A stretch of 64,000 nucleotides of DNA. Source: CAVRTM01 sp963724015. GTDB taxonomy: Bacteria > Actinomycetota > Actinomycetes > Actinomycetales > Dermatophilaceae. Position 1 is the first letter of the stretch. Every line of letters starts with the position of its first letter. The DNA lies in the NCBI GenBank assembly GCA_963724015.1, contig CAVRTM010000021.1, forward strand, positions 248,001 through 312,000, in the 5' to 3' direction. The translations under genes were made by a program, and so were the position numbers. Below are positions 25,267-34,518 of this stretch, piece after piece. The notes below the pieces were generated by a model. That model was not told the DNA's origin and did no database searches. It saw only the letters and a list, made by a program, of their open reading frames with translations.

Positions 25267-26841
25267 ATGGCAGCACCGCACGGCGTCCAGGTCACCGGCG
25301 AGATGGGGGAGCGCTACGACAGCGTCCTCACCCCCGATGCCCTCGAGCTCCTCGCCGAGCTCCACCGCACCTTCGACGGAAGGCGGCTGGACCTGCTCCG
25401 GGCCCGCGAGGACCGCTACGCCGCGCTCGCCGCGGGCGGCACGCTGGACTTCCTGGAGGAGACCAAGGATGTGCGCGAGGGGAGCTGGCAGGTCGCGCCG
25501 CCGGCACCGGGCCTGGAGGACCGCCGGGTCGAGATCACCGGGCCCACCGACCGCAAGATGACGATCAACGCGCTCAACTCCGGGGCCAAGGTCTGGCTCG
25601 CCGACTTCGAGGACGCCTCCACGCCGACGTGGAAGAACGTCGTCGAGGGGCAGCTCAACCTGCGCGACGCCCTCGATGGCACGATCGACTTCACCTCGCC
25701 GGAGGGCAAGAGCTACGCGCTCGGGCAGGAGCTGGCCACGATCGTGGTGCGGCCCCGCGGCTGGCACCTGCCGGAGAAGCACATCACCGTCGACGGCGAG
25801 CCGATGTCGGGGGCGCTGGTGGACTTCGCGCTCTACTTCTTCCACTGCGGCCAGCGCCAGATCGACGCCGGCAAGGGCCCGTACTTCTACCTGCCCAAGA
25901 TGGAGAGCCACCTCGAGGCCCGCCTCTGGAACGACGTGTTCCTGCTCGCCCAGGACCGCCTGGGCATCCCGCGCGGCACGATCCGGGCCACGGTGCTGGT
26001 CGAGACCTACCCCGCGGCGTTCGAGATGGAGGAGATCCTCTACGAGCTGCGGGAGCACTCCTCGGGCCTGAACGCCGGGCGGTGGGACTACATCTTCAGC
26101 GTCATCAAGAAGTTCCGCACCCGCGGCAAGGAGTTCCTCCTGCCGGACCGCAACCAGGTCACCATGACGGTGCCGTTCATGCGCAACTACACCGAGCTGC
26201 TGGTGCGCAGCTGTCACAAGCGCGGCGCGCACGCGATCGGCGGCATGGCGGCCTTCATCCCCAGCAAGGACCCCCAGGTCAACGAGGCGGCGTTCCAGAA
26301 GGTCCTCGACGACAAGACCCGTGAGGCCGGCGACGGCTTCGACGGCTCGTGGGTGGCCCACCCGGGGATGGTGGAGATCTGCAAGGAGGCCTTCACCAAG
26401 GTCCTCGGCGACCGGCCGAACCAGCTGGACAAGAAGCGCGAGGACGTCCACGTCACCGCGGAGCAGCTGCTCGACGTGAAGTCGACTCCCGGCAACGTGA
26501 CCGAGGCCGGCCTGCGCAACAACATCAGCGTCGGCATCCAGTACCTCCACGCCTGGCTGAAGGGCTCGGGGGCGGTCGGCATCTTCAACCTCATGGAGGA
26601 CGCCGCCACCGCGGAGATCTCCCGCTCGCAGGTGTGGCAGTGGCTGCACAACGACATCGAGCTCGACACCGGTGACGTCGTGACCCGCGAGCTGGTCGAG
26701 CGGCTGGTCGACGAGGAGATCGCCAAGCTGCCGGGAGACACAGCGGACTATGCCGACGCCCGCAGCACCTTCCTCGAGGTGGCGGTCGCCGACGAGTTCG
26801 CCGAGTTCCTCACGCTCCCGGCGTACGAGCGGATGCCCTGA
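25267..26841 (+). CDS. aceB: Malate synthase A
   Basis: Joins glyoxylate and acetyl-CoA to malate in the glyoxylate route; cytosolic. The 524-residue length is that of the compact MSA form. Visible family segments are VEITGPTDRKMTINALNSGA, VWLADFEDASTPTWKN, VVRPRGWHLPEKH, PYFYLPKMESHLEARLWND, RATVLVETYPAAFEM and the C-terminal NNISVGIQYLHAWL. It is the first gene of an operon with glycolate oxidase genes, so it probably consumes glyoxylate from glycolate rather than from isocitrate; no aceA is present here. Confidence 0.96.
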   Translation: MAAPHGVQVTGEMGERYDSVLTPDALELLAELHRTFDGRRLDLLRAREDRYAALAAGGTLDFLEETKDVREGSWQVAPPAPGLEDRRVEITGPTDRKMTINALNSGAKVWLADFEDASTPTWKNVVEGQLNLRDALDGTIDFTSPEGKSYALGQELATIVVRPRGWHLPEKHITVDGEPMSGALVDFALYFFHCGQRQIDAGKGPYFYLPKMESHLEARLWNDVFLLAQDRLGIPRGTIRATVLVETYPAAFEMEEILYELREHSSGLNAGRWDYIFSVIKKFRTRGKEFLLPDRNQVTMTVPFMRNYTELLVRSCHKRGAHAIGGMAAFIPSKDPQVNEAAFQKVLDDKTREAGDGFDGSWVAHPGMVEICKEAFTKVLGDRPNQLDKKREDVHVTAEQLLDVKSTPGNVTEAGLRNNISVGIQYLHAWLKGSGAVGIFNLMEDAATAEISRSQVWQWLHNDIELDTGDVVTRELVERLVDEEIAKLPGDTADYADARSTFLEVAVADEFAEFLTLPAYERMP

Positions 26842-26844
26842 GCG

Positions 26845-28302
26845 ATGGACGCCCTCGGCCTCGCCGACCGGCTGCGTCCTGTGCTCGGCGACGACGCGAT
26901 CATCACCGACCACCAGCGGCTGCGCACCTACGAGTGCGACGGGCTCGCGCACTACAAGGTGACGCCGGCGCTGGTCGTGCTGCCCGAGACCACGGCGCAG
27001 GTGGCGGCGGTGGTGCGGGCCTGCGCGCAGGACGGGGTGCCGTTCGTGGCCCGCGGGTCCGGGACGGGGCTCTCCGGCGGGGCGCTGCCCCACGCCGACG
27101 GGGTCCTCATCGTCACCTCCCGGATGCGCAGCATCCTCGAGCTCGACGTGGACAACCAGCGGGCGGTCGTGCAGCCGGGTGTGATCAACCTGCAGCTGAC
27201 CCGCGAGTCGCTGCCGCTCGGCTACTACTACGCCCCCGATCCCTCGAGCCAGCAGGTCTGCTCGATCGGCGGCAACGTCGCGGAGAACTCCGGCGGCGCG
27301 CACTGCCTGAAGTACGGCTTCACGAGCAACCACGTCACCGGCGTCGACCTGGTCACGCCCGGCGGTGAGGTGGTGACCGTGGGCGGCAAGGCGCCGGACG
27401 CCCCGGGCTACGACCTGCTCGGGGTGCTCGTCGGCTCCGAGGGCACGCTCGGCATCGCCACCGAGGTGACCGTCCGGCTCACCCGGTCCCCGGAGTCGGT
27501 CAGGACACTGCTGGCGGCCTTCGAGGACACCGACGCGGCAGGGGCGGCGGTGTCGGCCATCATCGGCGCCGGGGTGATCCCCGCGGCGATCGAGATGATG
27601 GACGCGCTCGCCATCGAGGCGGCCGAGGCGGCCGTGCACTGCAGCTACCCGGGCGGCGCAGGCGCGGTCCTCATCGTCGAGCTCGACGGCCCGGAGGAGG
27701 ACGTGGCCCACCAGTTCGACCAGGTCGAGAGCTACTGCCGCCAGGAGGGGGCGTTCGAGATCCGCATCGCGGTCGACGACGTCGAGCGTGCGCTGTTCTG
27801 GAAGGGGCGCAAGTCCGCCTTCGCGGCGGTCGGGCGGATCAGCCCCGACTACATCGTCCAGGACGGCGTGATCCCGCGCACGGCGCTGCCCGAGGTGCTG
27901 CGCCGGATCTCCGCCCTCTCCTCCGAGAAGGGCGTGCGCGTCGCCAACGTGTTCCACGCCGGGGACGGCAACCTGCACCCGCTGGTCCTCTTCGACGACG
28001 GGGTCCCGGGGGAGTCCGAGCGCGCCGAGGAGGTGTCGGGCGCGATCCTCGACCTGTGCATCGAGCACGGCGGCTCGATCACCGGCGAGCACGGCGTCGG
28101 CTCCGACAAGGCGAAGTACATGCCGCGGATGTTCGACGAGGACGACCTGGACACCATGCAGCTGGTGCGCTGCGCGTTCGACCCCGACTCGATCTCCAAC
28201 CCCGGCAAGGTGTTTCCGACCCCGCGCCTGTGCGGTGAGGTGCCCGGACGGCACCGTGGCGTGCACCCGCTGGCCGCGTCCGGCGTGGCGGAGGTGTTCT
28301 GA
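26845..28302 (+). CDS. glcD: Glycolate oxidase FAD-linked subunit GlcD
   Basis: FAD-dependent subunit oxidising glycolate to glyoxylate, 485 residues. The PCMH-type FAD domain has VVLPETTAQVAAVVRACAQ, FVARGSGTGLSGGALP and YYAPDPSSQQVCSIGGNVAE; the C-terminal FAD-oxidase domain has NVFHAGDGNLHPLVLFD and GGSITGEHGVGSDKA. It starts 3 bp after the aceB stop and is followed at once by glcE and glcF, so the three-subunit complex is complete. D-lactate or other 2-hydroxyacids are possible alternative substrates, but the aceB linkage favours glycolate. Confidence 0.93.
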   Translation: MDALGLADRLRPVLGDDAIITDHQRLRTYECDGLAHYKVTPALVVLPETTAQVAAVVRACAQDGVPFVARGSGTGLSGGALPHADGVLIVTSRMRSILELDVDNQRAVVQPGVINLQLTRESLPLGYYYAPDPSSQQVCSIGGNVAENSGGAHCLKYGFTSNHVTGVDLVTPGGEVVTVGGKAPDAPGYDLLGVLVGSEGTLGIATEVTVRLTRSPESVRTLLAAFEDTDAAGAAVSAIIGAGVIPAAIEMMDALAIEAAEAAVHCSYPGGAGAVLIVELDGPEEDVAHQFDQVESYCRQEGAFEIRIAVDDVERALFWKGRKSAFAAVGRISPDYIVQDGVIPRTALPEVLRRISALSSEKGVRVANVFHAGDGNLHPLVLFDDGVPGESERAEEVSGAILDLCIEHGGSITGEHGVGSDKAKYMPRMFDEDDLDTMQLVRCAFDPDSISNPGKVFPTPRLCGEVPGRHRGVHPLAASGVAEVF

Positions 28303-28303
28303 G

Positions 28304-29554
28304 GTGGGCGACCTCGTCCTCGAGCAGCTGCTGGCGGCGACGGCCGACCACGCGGCCCCGTCGACCGACGCCGACGTGGTCGACGGCGTGCCGGCACGCT
28401 GGGTCGCCGCCCCGGGCAGCGCCGCCGAGACCTCCGCGGTGATGCGCATCGCGGCCGAGCAGGACCTCGCGGTCGTGGTGCGGGGCGCCGGCACCAAGCT
28501 CGGCTGGGGGCACCCGCCGGAGCGGGTGGACCTCGTCCTCGACACCGCCCGGATGGACGCCGTCGTCGAGCACGCCGCCGGTGACCTCATCGTCGTCGTC
28601 GGGGCGGGCTGCCGGCTGGCCGACCTGCAGGCCACCCTGGCCGGTGCCGGTCAGTGGCTGGCCGTGGAGCCGCCACGCGGAGGCACCGTCGGCGGGACCG
28701 TCGCGACGGCTGCCACCGGACCGGCGCGCTACCTCCACGGGGCGGTGCGCGACCTGCTGATCGGCGCGCGGATGGTCCGCGCCGACGGCCTGGCCGCCCA
28801 CTCCGGCGGCAAGGTGGTCAAGAACGTCGCCGGCTACGACGTCGGCAAGCTGCTCACCGGCTCCTACGGCACGCTGGCCGTCATCACCGAGGTGGCCTTC
28901 CGGTTGCACCCGGTGCCACCGACGCGCACCTGGGTGAGCGTCCCGGTGGCCTCCGCCGCCGACGCCCACGCGGTCATCCAGCAGGTGGTGCACTCCCAGC
29001 TCGCCCCCACGGCGGTCGAGCTCGACCGCCCCGCCGACGGTGCGGCCACCGTCTCGCTGCTCCTGGAGGGCATCTCCGCCGGCGTCGAGGGCCGGACGTC
29101 GCGGGCCCTGACGCTGCTCGGCCCTGACGCCGCCGCGGCCGGCACCGCACCGGCCTGGTGGGGGGCCGAGCCGTTCCGCTCCGGCGACGTGGCGCTGAAG
29201 CTCACCCACGAGATCGCCGGCCTGCCCCGCCTGCTCGCCGCGATCGACGAGGGTGCCGCCGCCGCCGGGCTGTCGGTGGACGTGCGCGGCAGCGCCGGGG
29301 TCGGCACGCTGCTGGCCGGGGTGCACGGCGGGCCGGACCCTGACCCGCTCGCCGTGGCGCGGCTGGTGGACGGGCTGCGGGCGCGTGCGGCGTCGTACGG
29401 CGGGTCGGTGGTCCTGCTGGACGCGCCGGCCGACGTCAAGGCGGCGGTGGACGTCTGGGGGCCCGTCGCGGGCCTGGACCTCATGCGCGCCGTCAAGAAC
29501 AGGTTCGACCCGCAGCGACGACTCGCGCCGGGCCGATTCGTCGGAGGGATCTAG
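28304..29554 (+). CDS. glcE: Glycolate oxidase FAD-binding subunit GlcE
   Basis: Second FAD-binding subunit of the glycolate oxidase complex, 416 residues from GTG 28304, one base after the glcD stop. It has the shorter PCMH FAD domain with VVVRGAGTKLGWGHPP, the segment EPPRGGTVGGTVATAATGP, and GGKVVKNVAGYDVGKLLTGS, LAVITEVAFRLHPVP. The C-terminus AVKNRFDPQRRLAPGRFVGG is characteristic. The TAG stop is directly followed by the glcF ATG with no spacer. Confidence 0.93.
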   Translation: MGDLVLEQLLAATADHAAPSTDADVVDGVPARWVAAPGSAAETSAVMRIAAEQDLAVVVRGAGTKLGWGHPPERVDLVLDTARMDAVVEHAAGDLIVVVGAGCRLADLQATLAGAGQWLAVEPPRGGTVGGTVATAATGPARYLHGAVRDLLIGARMVRADGLAAHSGGKVVKNVAGYDVGKLLTGSYGTLAVITEVAFRLHPVPPTRTWVSVPVASAADAHAVIQQVVHSQLAPTAVELDRPADGAATVSLLLEGISAGVEGRTSRALTLLGPDAAAAGTAPAWWGAEPFRSGDVALKLTHEIAGLPRLLAAIDEGAAAAGLSVDVRGSAGVGTLLAGVHGGPDPDPLAVARLVDGLRARAASYGGSVVLLDAPADVKAAVDVWGPVAGLDLMRAVKNRFDPQRRLAPGRFVGGI

Positions 29555-30946
29555 ATGAGCGAGCACACGGCCGGGCCCGTCACGTCGACCACGGGCACCC
29601 TGGGCAGCGACGGACCGCTGCGGGTGTCCGAGGCGCCTCCGGGGGAGCCGGCCTTCGACGAGCACCGGCCGCCGTCGGCGGAGCTGGTGGCCGACTGCGT
29701 GCACTGCGGCTTCTGTCTGCCGACCTGCCCGACCTACACGCTGTGGGGCGAGGAGATGGACTCCCCGCGGGGGCGGATCTACCTCATGAACGAGGGCCTG
29801 CAGGGCGAGCCGATGACGCCGGCGATGGTGCAGCACTTCGACGCGTGCCTGGGCTGCATGGCCTGCGTCACCGCCTGCCCGTCGGGGGTGCAGTACGACA
29901 AGCTGATCGAGGCGACGCGGGCGCAGGTGGAGCGGCGCTTCGACCGTCCCGTCGCCGACCGCGCACTGCGGAACGCGATCTTCGCGCTGTTCCCCTATCC
30001 CCGCCGGCTGAGGCTGATGCGTGGGCCGCTGCGGCTCTACCAGGCCACCGGGCTGTCCCGGCTGCTGCGCACGAGCGGTGTCCTGCAACGGATCTCGCCG
30101 ACCATCGCGGCCATGGAGTCGATCGCCCCACCCCTGGAGCGGTCCGAGCAGGTGCCCCAGCGCACTCCCGCTGCCGGGACGCGCCGCGGCACCGTCGCCA
30201 TGCTGCTGGGCTGCGTGCAGCGCGAGTTCTTTCCCGGCGTCAACGCCGCCACGGCCCGGGTGCTCTCGGCCGAGGGGTTCGACGTCGTCGCGCCGGCGTC
30301 CCAGGGCTGCTGTGGCGCCCTGTCGGCGCACAACGGGCGGGAGGACGAGGCGCAGCGGTTCGCGCGGGCCCTGATCGACCAGCTCGACCGGGACGTCGTC
30401 GACTTCGTCGTCGTCAACTCGGCCGGGTGCGGCTCGTCGATGAAGGAGTACGCCGACCTGCTGGCCGACGACCCCGACTACGCCGAGCGCGCACGGGCGT
30501 TCAACGACAAGGTGCGCGACGTGAGCGAGCTCCTGGCCGAGGTCGGGCCTGTGGCTCCCCGCCACCCCCTTCCCGTCACCGTCGCCTACCACGACGCCTG
30601 TCACCTCGGGCATGCCCAGGGCATCCGGAGCCAGCCCCGGGAGCTGCTGCGCGGCATACCGGAGCTGGAGGTGCGTGAGATCGCCGAGTCCGACCTGTGC
30701 TGCGGCTCGGCGGGGATCTACAACGTCCTCAACCCCGAGCCCGCGCGGGAGCTCGGGGACCGCAAGGCCGCCAACGTGCTGCGCACCGGCGCGCGGCTGC
30801 TGGTCACCGCCAACCCCGGCTGCCTGATGCAGGTGGCCGCCTCCATCGAGCGCTCCGGCAGCCGGATGGCCCTCGCCCACACCGTCGAGGTGCTGGACGC
30901 CTCGATCCGCGGTCTCGGCGTCGACCACCTGGGCGTCGAGGTCTAG
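29555..30946 (+). CDS. glcF: Glycolate oxidase iron-sulfur subunit GlcF
   Basis: Electron-transfer subunit, 463 residues. Two 4Fe-4S motifs are clear: Cys48, 51, 54, 58 (CVHCGFCLPTCP) and Cys98, 101, 104, 108 (CLGCMACVTACP). Two CCG-domain motifs follow (QGCCGALSAHNGR and DLCCGSAGIYN) with the HDACHLGHAQGIR segment. It passes electrons from the GlcD/GlcE flavins to the respiratory chain at the membrane. It completes the GlcDEF complex and is followed 50 bp later by a 2-hydroxyacid permease. Confidence 0.95.
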   Translation: MSEHTAGPVTSTTGTLGSDGPLRVSEAPPGEPAFDEHRPPSAELVADCVHCGFCLPTCPTYTLWGEEMDSPRGRIYLMNEGLQGEPMTPAMVQHFDACLGCMACVTACPSGVQYDKLIEATRAQVERRFDRPVADRALRNAIFALFPYPRRLRLMRGPLRLYQATGLSRLLRTSGVLQRISPTIAAMESIAPPLERSEQVPQRTPAAGTRRGTVAMLLGCVQREFFPGVNAATARVLSAEGFDVVAPASQGCCGALSAHNGREDEAQRFARALIDQLDRDVVDFVVVNSAGCGSSMKEYADLLADDPDYAERARAFNDKVRDVSELLAEVGPVAPRHPLPVTVAYHDACHLGHAQGIRSQPRELLRGIPELEVREIAESDLCCGSAGIYNVLNPEPARELGDRKAANVLRTGARLLVTANPGCLMQVAASIERSGSRMALAHTVEVLDASIRGLGVDHLGVEV

Positions 30947-30996
30947 TCCCACCCGCACCACACCCTTGCTGCACCACTTCAACGACGAGGTGAACG

Positions 30997-32748
30997 ATGT
31001 ACCGACCGGTCCTGGACCCAGCGGGTGGATCGCTGGCGCTCAGTGCGCTCTGTGCGATGCTGCCCCTGCTGACGCTGTTCATCCTGCTGGGCGTCCTGCG
31101 GCTGAGCGCGTGGAAGGCGGCGCTGATCTCGCTGCTCGTCGCGCTCCTGGTCGCCGTGCTGGTCTACCCGATGCCGGTCGGCCAGGCGCTGCTCGCCGGC
31201 ACCGAGGGCGCCGCGTTCGGCTTCTTCCCGATCCTGTGGATCGTCATCAACGCGATCTGGGTCTACAACATGACCGTCGTGACCGGGCACTTCGACGTCC
31301 TGCGCCGGTCCTTCGCCCGGGTCAGTGACGACCAGCGGATCCAAGCCGTCATCATCGCGTTCTGCTTCGGTGCGCTGCTCGAGGCCCTGGCCGGCTTCGG
31401 GACGCCGGTCGCGATCACCAGCGTCATGCTGATCGCCCTGGGGTTCAAGCCGATCAAGGCCGCGACCGTCGCCCTGGTGGCCAACACCGCGCCGGTCGCC
31501 TTCGGGGCGCTCGCCGTGCCGATCACCACGCTGGCCACGGTGACCAACATCCCCGAGCACACGCTGGCGCAGATGGTGGGCCGGCAGACGCCGCTGCTCG
31601 GCGTGTTCGTCCCGATGGCGCTGGTCTTCATCATCGACCGGTGGCGCGGCGTGCGGGAGACCCTGCCGGCGACGCTGGTCTGCGGCATCGTCTTCGCGCT
31701 CGCCCAGTTCACCACCTCCAACTACCTGTCCACGCAGCTGACCGACATCGTCGCCTCGCTGCTGGGTGCCGCCTCGGTCGTGCTCCTGCTGCGCGTGTGG
31801 CGCCCCGCGCACCGCTACGTCGAGGAGCCGGACCTGGTCCCGGCCGACGCGGGCCAGCCGGCCGTGGCGGACGGTCTGGCCGCCACGGGACGTGGCCCCG
31901 ACGCGGACCGCCGCGGGTCGGACCACGGGCGGGGGTCGGACCACCCGGTCGGCATGGGCACGGGGACGGCCGACGAGCTCGGCGCCCGGGACATCTCCAA
32001 GCACGACAGCCGCGGCGACGTGGTCAGGGCATACGCGCCGTACCTCATCATCATCGCCCTGTTCATCATCACCCAGGTGCCGGTCGTCAAGGCCCTGTTC
32101 GAGGTCCCGACCAAGGTGCTGCAGTGGCCGGGCCTGCACCTGCAGACGGCAGGGGGCAAGCCCTCGACCATCCCGACGTACAAGCTCAACTGGCTCTCCG
32201 CCGCGGGCACGCTCTTGATCATCGCCGGCCTCATCACCATCCCGGTCATCGGCATCTCGCTGCGCCAGGCCTGGAAGACGTACGTCGACACCTACCGCCA
32301 GCTGGCCGGCGCCATCGTCACGGTCATGGCGGTCCTTGCACTGGCGTACGTCATGAACGCCTCGGGCCAGACGGCCACGCTGGGGGCCTGGATGGCGGGG
32401 GCCGGTGCGGCGTTCGCGCTGATCTCGCCCATCCTCGGCTGGCTCGGTGTCGCGGTCACCGGCTCGGACACGTCGTCGAACTCGCTGTTCGGGGCCCTGC
32501 AGGTCACGGCCGCCCACCAGACCGGTCTCAACCCCGTCCTGATGGCCGCGGCGAACTCCTCCGGCGGGGTGCTCGGCAAGATGATCTCGCCGCAGAACCT
32601 CGCCATCGCGGCCGCGGCGGTGGGCCTGTCCGGGCGGGAGGGCGACGTCTTCCGCAAGGTGTTCGGCTGGAGCCTGGCGTTCCTGGCGTTCATGTGCATC
32701 TTGGTCTACCTGCAGTCCACGCCGGTCCTGTCGTGGATGGTGCCCTGA
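30997..32748 (+). CDS. L-lactate permease family transporter, probable glycolate/lactate permease
   Basis: A 583-residue LctP-family permease with about a dozen membrane helices. Characteristic stretches are EALAGFGTPVAITSVMLIAL, NTAPVAFGALAVPITTLA, GVAVTGSDTSSNSLFGALQV and ANSSGGVLGKMISPQN. A hydrophilic loop of about 70 residues (about 275-345, rich in Asp, Arg and Gly) in the middle is longer than in E. coli LldP or GlcA. Being last in the aceB-glcDEF operon, glycolate or lactate import is the likely job. Helix count is an estimate by eye. Confidence 0.93.
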   Translation: MYRPVLDPAGGSLALSALCAMLPLLTLFILLGVLRLSAWKAALISLLVALLVAVLVYPMPVGQALLAGTEGAAFGFFPILWIVINAIWVYNMTVVTGHFDVLRRSFARVSDDQRIQAVIIAFCFGALLEALAGFGTPVAITSVMLIALGFKPIKAATVALVANTAPVAFGALAVPITTLATVTNIPEHTLAQMVGRQTPLLGVFVPMALVFIIDRWRGVRETLPATLVCGIVFALAQFTTSNYLSTQLTDIVASLLGAASVVLLLRVWRPAHRYVEEPDLVPADAGQPAVADGLAATGRGPDADRRGSDHGRGSDHPVGMGTGTADELGARDISKHDSRGDVVRAYAPYLIIIALFIITQVPVVKALFEVPTKVLQWPGLHLQTAGGKPSTIPTYKLNWLSAAGTLLIIAGLITIPVIGISLRQAWKTYVDTYRQLAGAIVTVMAVLALAYVMNASGQTATLGAWMAGAGAAFALISPILGWLGVAVTGSDTSSNSLFGALQVTAAHQTGLNPVLMAAANSSGGVLGKMISPQNLAIAAAAVGLSGREGDVFRKVFGWSLAFLAFMCILVYLQSTPVLSWMVP

Positions 32749-32768
32749 CTGAAGCGGTCCGCGGCCGG

Positions 32769-32798
32769 GCCCGCCGTACGCCATCGGCGTCGGCGGGC
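32769..32798. terminator. Terminator at the end of the glc operon
   Basis: Arms beginning GCCCGCCG (32769) and ending GGCGGGC (32798) pair over about 13 bp with one bulged base around a 3-nt loop. It lies 20 bp after the permease stop and abuts the stop of the small leftward gene. Confidence 0.7.
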
Positions 32799-32987
32799 TC
32801 AGCGGCGCCCGTGGCGGTCGCGCAGGTGCCCCACGAGCACCATGAGCAGGAAGATCAGGACGAAGAACGCCACCAGGGCGGCGAAGGCCGTGGGGATGCC
32901 GATCGGGTGGCCGGTCGGTGTGTCCAGGAGGGGCGCCACGCGCAGGTGCGCGGCCGGGCGGAAGACGGTGGCAAGGGAGTCGGTCAC
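32799..32987 (-). CDS. Small single-pass membrane protein, tentative
   Basis: A 62-residue reading frame on the complement strand. The second half has one hydrophobic helix (AFAALVAFFVLIFLLMVLVG) followed by a basic tail RDRHGRR, as in many small actinobacterial membrane proteins. It starts with ATG 32987 and ends exactly beside the glc-operon terminator, an arrangement expected for a real convergent gene. I do not recognise a family. The short length leaves real doubt. Confidence 0.5.
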   Translation of the reverse strand: MTDSLATVFRPAAHLRVAPLLDTPTGHPIGIPTAFAALVAFFVLIFLLMVLVGHLRDRHGRR

Positions 32988-33136
32988 CCCTTCAGTGTCA
33001 CGCCGGCCGCTGGACCTCCCCGAGGTGGCCCCCGCCGCGGCGGCCCGGAACTACCGTGAAGGGGTCGGTCGCCGCCCGGTTCCGGCACGGTGCGGGCGCC
33101 GGGCAGGGACGACGGACCTCCTGGAGGGCGGCATCC

Positions 33137-34282
33137 ATGTCCCTGACCGGTTCGGGCTTCCTGTTCCTGGTGGCGGCGCTGACGGTCATCGCCTTCGTCA
33201 CCCTCGTGGTGGTGTGGCCCGCGCTGGCCGGGTATGGTCCCGGCAAAGTGGCGTCGCGGGTCGGGATGCTCCTGCTGGTCAACCTGCTGGTCCTCCTGAC
33301 CGCGGCCACGCAGGTCAACGCCGCGTTCCTGTTCTTCGCGGACTGGACGGACCTGCGCGGCGCCTTCGGCGGGGCCCCGACGGTGACCGCCGTGGCCCGG
33401 GGCGGCACGGCGCCCCGGGCGGCGAGCCACGCTGTGGCGGGGACGGCGGCCCGTGCCGCCACCCGGCTGCCGCCGCTGCCGGCCGGGGTGGGCAGCGCGG
33501 GCGTGATCACCTACTCGGTCAGGGGTGCGGCAAGCGGGCTGACCGGAACCATCGTCGTGCAGCTGCCTCCGACGTACCGGGATCGGCGCCGAGCAAGCCA
33601 GCGATACCCCGTGATCGAGACGTTCCACGGCTACGCCGGGTACCCGTCCCTGTGGATCACCTTGATGAACCTCGGTGGGGTGATGGCCCAGCAGGTGGCT
33701 GCCGGGAAGATGCAGTCGGCGCTGATCGTGTCGCCCCAGATCGAGTTCCCGGGCGGCGTCGACACCGAGTGCGTGAACGGTCGCCCGGGGAACCCCCAGG
33801 TTGAGACCTGGCTGACCCAGGACGTGCCGAACTGGGTCACCCACACCTTCCGGGTGCGGACCATCCGCTCGTCCTGGGCCGTCATCGGCCTGTCGGCCGG
33901 GGGATGGTGCGCGGCCATGGCCGCGATGCTGCACCCGGCGCAGTACTCGGCTGCCCTCGTCCTGGGCGGCTACTTCCACCCGGAGTTCGGGCCCTTCTAC
34001 GAGCCCTACCTCCCGAGCAGCCCGCTGACCCGCCGATACGACCTGGTCGCACTGGCCAGGCGACGTCCGCCGCCGGTGGCGATGTGGCTCGAGACCTCCC
34101 ACGCGGACCCCATCTCGTACACCTCGAGTGCGGCGTTCCTGAAGGTGACCAAGCCACCGCTGTCCGTGGACGCGGTGGTGCTGCAGCACGCCGGCCACCG
34201 GCTGGCCCTGTGGCAGGCCATCCTGCCCCGCTCACTGGCCTGGCTCGGGGCCAACGTGCCCGGCTTCGCGCCGCGTCCGTGA
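33137..34282 (+). CDS. Membrane-anchored esterase of the alpha/beta-hydrolase (esterase D / antigen 85) family
   Basis: A 381-residue protein. Two N-terminal membrane helices (GFLFLVAALTVIAFVTLVVV and VGMLLLVNLLVLLTAATQVN) are followed by a linker and an extracytoplasmic alpha/beta-hydrolase domain. The nucleophile elbow is IGLSAGGWCAAM; the opening YPVIETFHGYAGYPSLW and the C-terminal VLQHAGHRLALW (probable catalytic His) match the putative esterase family that includes mycolyltransferases and S-formylglutathione hydrolase. In actinobacteria such membrane-anchored forms are widespread; the acyl substrate is unknown. ATG 33137 is preferred because the helix begins soon after it. Confidence 0.82.
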   Translation: MSLTGSGFLFLVAALTVIAFVTLVVVWPALAGYGPGKVASRVGMLLLVNLLVLLTAATQVNAAFLFFADWTDLRGAFGGAPTVTAVARGGTAPRAASHAVAGTAARAATRLPPLPAGVGSAGVITYSVRGAASGLTGTIVVQLPPTYRDRRRASQRYPVIETFHGYAGYPSLWITLMNLGGVMAQQVAAGKMQSALIVSPQIEFPGGVDTECVNGRPGNPQVETWLTQDVPNWVTHTFRVRTIRSSWAVIGLSAGGWCAAMAAMLHPAQYSAALVLGGYFHPEFGPFYEPYLPSSPLTRRYDLVALARRRPPPVAMWLETSHADPISYTSSAAFLKVTKPPLSVDAVVLQHAGHRLALWQAILPRSLAWLGANVPGFAPRP

Positions 34283-34427
34283 CCGGCCCGGCTCCCGATT
34301 CAGCCAGACCGGCCGTGTCGGCGACAGGGCCGCGGGCCCGGCTCGCCTAGGGTGCGCTGCAGGTGTCGGCGTGGTGGAAGCGTGCTGATCTGCGCGGTTG
34401 AGCCGCGGGGGGCGGGGAAGGAGACCC

Positions 34428-34459
34428 TTGACCCCCAACTCGGCGTCGCATTATCGTTT
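34428..34459 (+). promoter_or_regulatory. Promoter with overlapping DeoR-type half site, first sugar locus
   Basis: TTGACC (34428-34433), 18-nt spacer, TATCGT (34452-34457). The -10 overlaps ATCGTTT (34453-34459), a heptamer that also occurs in the deoR/agaS divergent promoter (39784-39790). AAACG, the inverted core, occurs at 34488-34492. Binding by the local DeoR regulator is inferred. Confidence 0.45.
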
Positions 34460-34518
34460 CCCATCGAATGATGCACAGATCGATCACAAACGCTCACAAC
34501 AAGGCTCCTGGAGGAACC

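Noticed and set aside
25207..28635. 1142-codon open frame on the complement strand over aceB and glcD
   Set aside because: Composition is the mirror of GC-rich codon bias (runs of Val, Asp, Arg, Gly, His) and it is antisense to two intact, recognised genes.
28079..30982. 967-codon open frame on the complement strand over glcE and glcF
   Set aside because: Antisense shadow of two well-supported genes with no recognisable motif.
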